Positions 31,348-34,567 of a DNA stretch of 34,567 nt are shown piece after piece. Made by a program: the position numbers and the translations under genes. The stretch is taken from positions 1 through 34,567 of the forward strand of contig CAYXNY010000041.1 in the NCBI GenBank assembly GCA_964467175.1, given 5' to 3'. The DNA is from JAWAFD01 sp964467175. GTDB taxonomy: Archaea; Micrarchaeota; Micrarchaeia; Anstonellales; J096. Position 1 is the first letter of the stretch; each line of letters opens with the position of its first letter. The notes beneath the pieces were generated by a model. It searched no databases. It was not told the DNA's origin and worked only from the letters and a program-made list of their open reading frames with translations.

Positions 31348-31743
31348 TTATAACTTCTCTCTTTTCCCAGCGATTTTTGAGGATGCGTAAAGGGCCATCG
31401 CGATTGTAAAAAACGCGGCGGCTTCGCCAGCAATCAGGAAGGCAATATGCTCCAGCGGTTTGTCCCATGCAATGTTGTGCACGGTCCGGTACCAGCTAAG
31501 GTTCCAAAACTCAGGCCTCGTCTTCATCGGTATGTCCACAAGCGTTCCAAAAATGTTTTTGGCGGTGTGTTCCGGGATCATGAAAAGGGCGATGAACTGA
31601 AACTGAAGGGTTGTAAGCCCCAAGAGAAAATAATCCCCGCATCTCATAAGCTTTTCGGATAACGGAGTTTTTTGGGCGAATACATTAGTTTTTTCAGGCG
31701 CCTCTGTTTGTCCGCTTAAATTACTTAAATTGTTTTTATACAT
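31348..31743 (-). CDS. Small membrane protein, unknown
   Basis: The 131-aa protein has hydrophobic segments at about 35-57 and 98-120 with a polar loop between, so two transmembrane helices are likely. The frame is open to 31782, but the TATA-like box (TTTTTATA, 31767-31774 on the minus strand) is about 27 bp before ATG 31743 (MYKNNLSNL); ATG 31752 is the alternative. I do not recognise the family. It is divergent from the next membrane protein and ends just before ribL. Confidence 0.65.
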   Translation of the reverse strand: MYKNNLSNLSGQTEAPEKTNVFAQKTPLSEKLMRCGDYFLLGLTTLQFQFIALFMIPEHTAKNIFGTLVDIPMKTRPEFWNLSWYRTVHNIAWDKPLEHIAFLIAGEAAAFFTIAMALYASSKIAGKREKL

Positions 31744-31819
31744 GGTCTTCATTGAGCACAAAAATGTATAAAAACCTATCATAAAAACAAATAAAAACTC
31801 TTTCCTCTATTTCTCCATC

Positions 31820-32512
31820 ATGGCGGAGGAGAAGCCCCCCTTGAAGACAGATGCGCAAAAGCAGGAAAAACCCGCGAAGGAGGCGGTTCAGCCGCCGGTT
31901 CTGCTAAACCCCCGCAAGATCAGCTCCATCGTAATCGCGCTCGATGATTATAACGATATTTTTTCGGATTTTGACATGAGCCCCTACCAGCACAGGCTTC
32001 TTTCAGACGACTTTTTGAAAGAAATACAAAAGAGGTACATGGAAAGCAAGAAGGGCGACATTGAGGTGAAGCTTTCCCTCCCGGAAAAACTCAGGGATCC
32101 AAAGCTTGAAGGCATAATAAAAAAGAGGATAAGAGAATACTTCAACCTTCAAGTGAAGGAAACAGACAGTGCAATAAAAAAAAGAAGAATCACCGGAATG
32201 GTCTACCTTGTAATAGGTTTTTTCCTCCTTGCAGTCGAATACCAGCTGGCCGAACCTGGCTTTGCAGAGACCCTCCCGAGAGCGCTGGGGATTCTTCTTC
32301 TGCCCGCAGGGTGGTTCAGCATGTGGAACGGCTTGGACCTTTTAATACAAATTCCAGAGAAAATAGCAGAACAGAGAAAGCTTTACACAAAATTCGCAAA
32401 AGCAGATTATGTGTTCGTTTCAGAAGAAGAGCTTGAGGAGATGGAAAAGAAAGAGCAGGAGAGGGCAAAGCCCCATTGGGCAGAGCAGACGCGCCTCAAA
32501 ATACCCATTTAA
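31820..32512 (+). CDS. Two-helix membrane protein with a soluble N-terminal domain
   Basis: The 230-aa protein starts with a charged, Pro-rich segment (1-30). A soluble region follows with SSIVIALDDYNDIFSDFDMSP then YQHRLLSDDFLKEIQKR, a pattern I recall from a widespread uncharacterised bacterial family but cannot name with certainty. Two hydrophobic helices lie at about 124-141 and 152-173, and a charged C-terminal tail follows. No catalytic motif is evident. An AT-rich box (AAATAAAAAC) is about 27 bp upstream of the ATG. Confidence 0.7.
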   Translation: MAEEKPPLKTDAQKQEKPAKEAVQPPVLLNPRKISSIVIALDDYNDIFSDFDMSPYQHRLLSDDFLKEIQKRYMESKKGDIEVKLSLPEKLRDPKLEGIIKKRIREYFNLQVKETDSAIKKRRITGMVYLVIGFFLLAVEYQLAEPGFAETLPRALGILLLPAGWFSMWNGLDLLIQIPEKIAEQRKLYTKFAKADYVFVSEEELEEMEKKEQERAKPHWAEQTRLKIPI

Positions 32513-32527
32513 TGCTGCCTCGGAATT

Positions 32528-32682
32528 TTTGACAAACGACCACGGTGCGTAAGCCTACTACTTTAGCTGTAGGAAAGCACCGTGGCGAGAAATATACGTG
32601 GAAATTAATCTACGGCGGGCTTACCCTAAAGGCCTTAGATAAGCATCCACAAGCCACGGCATTTAGGCCGTGGTCGTTTGAC
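32528..32682. mobile_element. Small non-autonomous palindromic element, IS200/IS605-like (PATE/MITE type)
   Basis: A ~150-bp element without a gene. Both ends carry TTTGAC (32528-32533 and 32677-32682). The outer 13-bp inverted repeat CAAACGACCACGG pairs 32533-32545 with 32668-32680. The left end folds into CCACGGTGC/GCACCGTGG (32540-32548 with 32577-32585) around an inner CCTAC/GTAGG stem. The right end has AAG-CCACGGC-ATTTAG-GCCGTGG, a hairpin form typical of IS605/TnpB right ends. No transposase is present, so mobilisation would need one elsewhere. It lies between a convergent membrane-protein gene and a truncated radical-SAM gene. Confidence 0.6.
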
Positions 32683-32838
32683 GCTCTCCTCTCCGTGGTG
32701 CGCAAAATAAGATGAGACCATAGGTTTTCCGTCCACCCCACAGTATCCTTTCTGCCCTTCCATCCTGTTTACCCTGCACCTTCTTGGGCAGAGGTCGCAG
32801 TTTTTCATTTTTTCATAAAAAATTTCAACAACGTTCAT
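32635..32838 (-). pseudogene. Truncated radical-SAM (PflX/COG1313-like) gene, N-terminal fragment
   Basis: Only about 50 residues match: MKNCDLCPRRCRVNRMEGQK, then GYCGVDGKPMVSSYFAHHGEE. This is the cysteine-rich start of COG1313-type pyruvate-formate-lyase-activating-enzyme homologues. The radical-SAM CxxxCxxC core that should follow is missing. After HHGEES the frame runs into the palindromic element (GTCAAACGACC...) and stops 18 codons later. No continuation is found beyond the element. The ATG overlaps the asnS stop (ATGA), so it was once the third gene of the IPP isomerase-asnS transcript. Confidence 0.72.
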
Positions 32839-34130
32839 GGGTATACTCTTGTAATCGTTCTCGGGAACGGAATCGCGTCCCTTATATTTTCTAGGTTAAG
32901 AACCCACTTTACGAACCTTTCTATCCCGAGCCCAAAACCAGAGTGGGGAACGCTTCCATACCTTCTCAAATCAACATACCATTCGTAATCCTTCGGGTCG
33001 AGTTTAACCTCCTTCATCCTCGCCTCAAGCTCCTCAAGCTTCCATATCCTTTCGCTTCCGCCTATTATCTCCCCATGTCCTTTTGGCGCGAGCATGTCAT
33101 CAGCCAGCACGGTCCCGGGTTTTTTCGGGTCTTCACGCATGTAGAATGATTTAGTTTCTTTTGGAAAATTGTGCACAAAAATTGGCACATCGTATTCTTT
33201 TGTAAGTATCTCCTCCTCATCCGCTCCAAAATCCTCTCCATATTTCATCCTTCCGCCAAGCTCATTTACCTTCCCGACCGCTTTTTCATACTCCAGCCTT
33301 GGGAATGGCGGTTTCACTTTTTTCAATTCACTTTTATCCCTTTCCATGCTCTCCAGAATATCCTCATTCTCTTTTACAAACTTCTGCACTGCAAAAGAAA
33401 CCATCTGCTCCTGCATCTCCATGTTCTCCTTTTGCTCAACCCATGCCATCTCGGGTTCGAGATGCCAGTACTCTGCAAGATGTCTTCTTGTCCTGCTCTT
33501 TTCTGCTCTGAAGGACGGCGCGAGAACATAAATTCTCTCCAGCCCGAACATCATCGCCTCAGCATAGAGTTGAGAGCTTTGGGTCATGTAGGCCTTGCTT
33601 CCAAAATAATCCAGTTCGAACATATCCGCTCCCCCCTCTGCGCCGCTCTTGGTTATTATCGGAGGAGCAACCTCATAGAACCCGTTGCTGTTCAGCCACT
33701 CCCTAAGATATTCTGTAAGAAAATGCCTTCCCTTCATTATCGCGGTCATCTTTCTGCTCCTCAACCATAAGTGCCTAACATCCAGCAAAAATTCTTCGCT
33801 CAAATCTTTCTGTATAGGAAACGGAAGCCCTTGGCACACAACTTCAACATCAGATATTTTTATCTCATATCCCCCTGGCGCCCTTTCGTCTTTCTTCAAT
33901 TCGCCTTTGATTGTGAGGGAGCTTTCAATGTATAAATTTTCTGCATCTCTCCAAACCTTCCCGCTGACGCTATCTTTTTTTACAACTCCCTGTATTATTC
34001 CCGTTCCATCCCTCACAACTATGAATATCTTGTCTTCGCCGAGCTTTCTGTGCCTGTACACCCATCCCCTTACGCTCACGCCTTTTCCTTCTTTCGCATT
34101 ATCCAAGATATCCGCTATATGGAACATCAT
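32835..34130 (-). CDS. asnS: Asparaginyl-tRNA synthetase, archaeal type
   Basis: Class II synthetase charging tRNA-Asn. It is 431 aa from the ATG at 34130, where ATGA overlaps the IPP isomerase stop; the open frame begins earlier but inside that gene. The OB anticodon domain is present (VSVRGWVYRHRKLG, then DGTGIIQGVV), so this is a full synthetase, not the truncated AsnRS-like asparagine synthetase. Motif 2 (FRAEKSRTRRHLAEYWHLEPE) carries the AsnRS signature, as do FPKETKSFYM, GEIIGGSERI and the motif 3 segment SGFGLGIERFVKW. Confidence 0.93.
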   Translation of the reverse strand: MMFHIADILDNAKEGKGVSVRGWVYRHRKLGEDKIFIVVRDGTGIIQGVVKKDSVSGKVWRDAENLYIESSLTIKGELKKDERAPGGYEIKISDVEVVCQGLPFPIQKDLSEEFLLDVRHLWLRSRKMTAIMKGRHFLTEYLREWLNSNGFYEVAPPIITKSGAEGGADMFELDYFGSKAYMTQSSQLYAEAMMFGLERIYVLAPSFRAEKSRTRRHLAEYWHLEPEMAWVEQKENMEMQEQMVSFAVQKFVKENEDILESMERDKSELKKVKPPFPRLEYEKAVGKVNELGGRMKYGEDFGADEEEILTKEYDVPIFVHNFPKETKSFYMREDPKKPGTVLADDMLAPKGHGEIIGGSERIWKLEELEARMKEVKLDPKDYEWYVDLRRYGSVPHSGFGLGIERFVKWVLNLENIRDAIPFPRTITRVYP

Positions 34131-34567
34131 ATCTGCCCCGCAAGCTCTTTCAGCTCTCCCTTTATAAAATACCTCCTTCTTTTGAACGCAGAAATGCTTT
34201 CGCTTCCCGTAAGGAACATGGCATTTTTGAACTGCATTTTCCATTTTTCTATTTCCTCATCCAGTTTTTTTTCATATAAAGCTTTCAAAAAAGGATATGC
34301 GCCTCCAAACATCTCTCCTCCAAGTGCTATTGCTTTCGCGCCGTCCACGCCGTTTCTTATCCCTCCGCTCGCAATCACCTTAACAACCCCTTTGCACATG
34401 AGAATACTGAGTGCGGTTGGAATTCCCCACTCCTCAAAGCCCTCGGGCTTTCCGCCCCTTGCATACTCCATCCTGCTCCAGCTCGTTCCTCCCTTTCCCG
34501 AAACATCCACCCATTCCACTCCCGCCTCCTTCAACTGCCACGCAACAGAAAAACTTATTCCCGCGCC
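34127..34567 (-). CDS. fni: Isopentenyl-diphosphate delta-isomerase type 2 (partial, 5' end outside)
   Basis: FMN-dependent isomerase interconverting IPP and DMAPP, needed for archaeal lipid isoprenoids. The window holds about the last 146 residues, in frame to the window edge (GAGISFSVAWQ, then LKEAG). Seen: VDVSGKGGTSWSRMEYAR, EEWGIPTAL, VIASGGIRNGVDGAKAIALG (FMN phosphate site) and the C-terminal NAMFLTGSESISAF segment. A TTG at 34534 is not the start, because family sequence continues upstream. It is first of the fni-asnS-(radical-SAM) transcript, with ATGA coupling to asnS. Confidence 0.9.
   Translation of the reverse strand, partial: GAGISFSVAWQLKEAGVEWVDVSGKGGTSWSRMEYARGGKPEGFEEWGIPTALSILMCKGVVKVIASGGIRNGVDGAKAIALGGEMFGGAYPFLKALYEKKLDEEIEKWKMQFKNAMFLTGSESISAFKRRRYFIKGELKELAGQI

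Noticed and set aside
32518..32700. CRISPR array or full TnpB gene at the palindromic element
   Set aside because: Only one inverted-repeat structure, no repeated spacer units and no open frame for TnpB or a transposase.
34127..34534. Complete gene starting at TTG 34534
   Set aside because: Type 2 IPP isomerase sequence (GAGISFSVAWQ) continues in frame to the window edge, so the gene is partial.

Overview
The window is archaeal. It carries archaeal/eukaryotic-type ribosomal proteins (L7Ae, S28e, L24e, S15p, S3Ae), archaeal NAC, Dph2 (diphthamide), Hjc resolvase, mevalonate kinase and type 2 IPP isomerase, archaeal AspRS and AsnRS, an intron-containing tRNA-Ile, and TATA-like boxes about 24-29 bp before many start codons with little or no leader. 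The moderate-to-low GC, very tight packing, frequent ATGA overlaps and many small proteins without a recognisable family suggest a small-genome lineage such as Diapherotrites/Micrarchaeota-type DPANN. That placement is inference. No rRNA, CRISPR array, integrase or phage gene is visible.

Layout. 1-354 is non-coding. 355-3202 (minus) is a helical unknown protein followed by L7Ae, S28e, L24e, Ndk and dUTPase. 3267-6962 holds Dph2, Hjc, a lipoprotein, mevalonate kinase and endonuclease III. 6995-9079 holds an unusually long class IV aminotransferase and LemA. 9083-13845 holds a protein with an internal duplication, bifunctional PurH, a COG2509 flavoprotein and two envelope proteins. 13896-15943 holds an antiporter, tRNA-Thr(UGU) and a helical unknown. 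16002-17986 (plus) is RdgB, S15p, S3Ae and NAC. 18060-18179 is tRNA-Ile(GAU) with a 45-nt intron, followed by a possible 24-aa membrane peptide on the other strand. 18312-25732 is rich in nucleoside and nucleotide salvage: an Mre11-like nuclease, an MTA/MTI phosphorylase, a PRTase-like protein, a second nucleoside phosphorylase, a nucleotidyltransferase, an MTA/SAH-deaminase-like amidohydrolase, an unknown partner and SurE. 25740-31324 (minus) runs AspRS, unknown, FeoB, a DtxR-FeoA fusion, an adenosine-specific kinase and a RibL-like adenylyltransferase. 31348-34567 holds two membrane proteins, a small IS200/IS605-like palindromic element beside a truncated radical-SAM gene, AsnRS, and the 3' part of the type 2 IPP isomerase gene.

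How the genes work together. Most of the window is core information processing plus isoprenoid and nucleotide metabolism. The iron module (DtxR-FeoA fusion, FeoB, and an 18-bp perfect palindrome between TATA box and start codon) looks like a self-contained autoregulated iron-uptake operon. The salvage genes suggest a route that deaminates S-adenosylmethionine by-products or nucleosides, splits them by phosphorolysis and recovers the base or phosphate. The deaminase-like member lacks a normal metal-binding His. I see no clear new defence system. The points most worth following are the palindromic element and truncated gene at 32528-32838, the salvage neighbourhood with its altered amidohydrolase, the enlarged aminotransferase, and the coexistence of a non-discriminating-looking AspRS with AsnRS.
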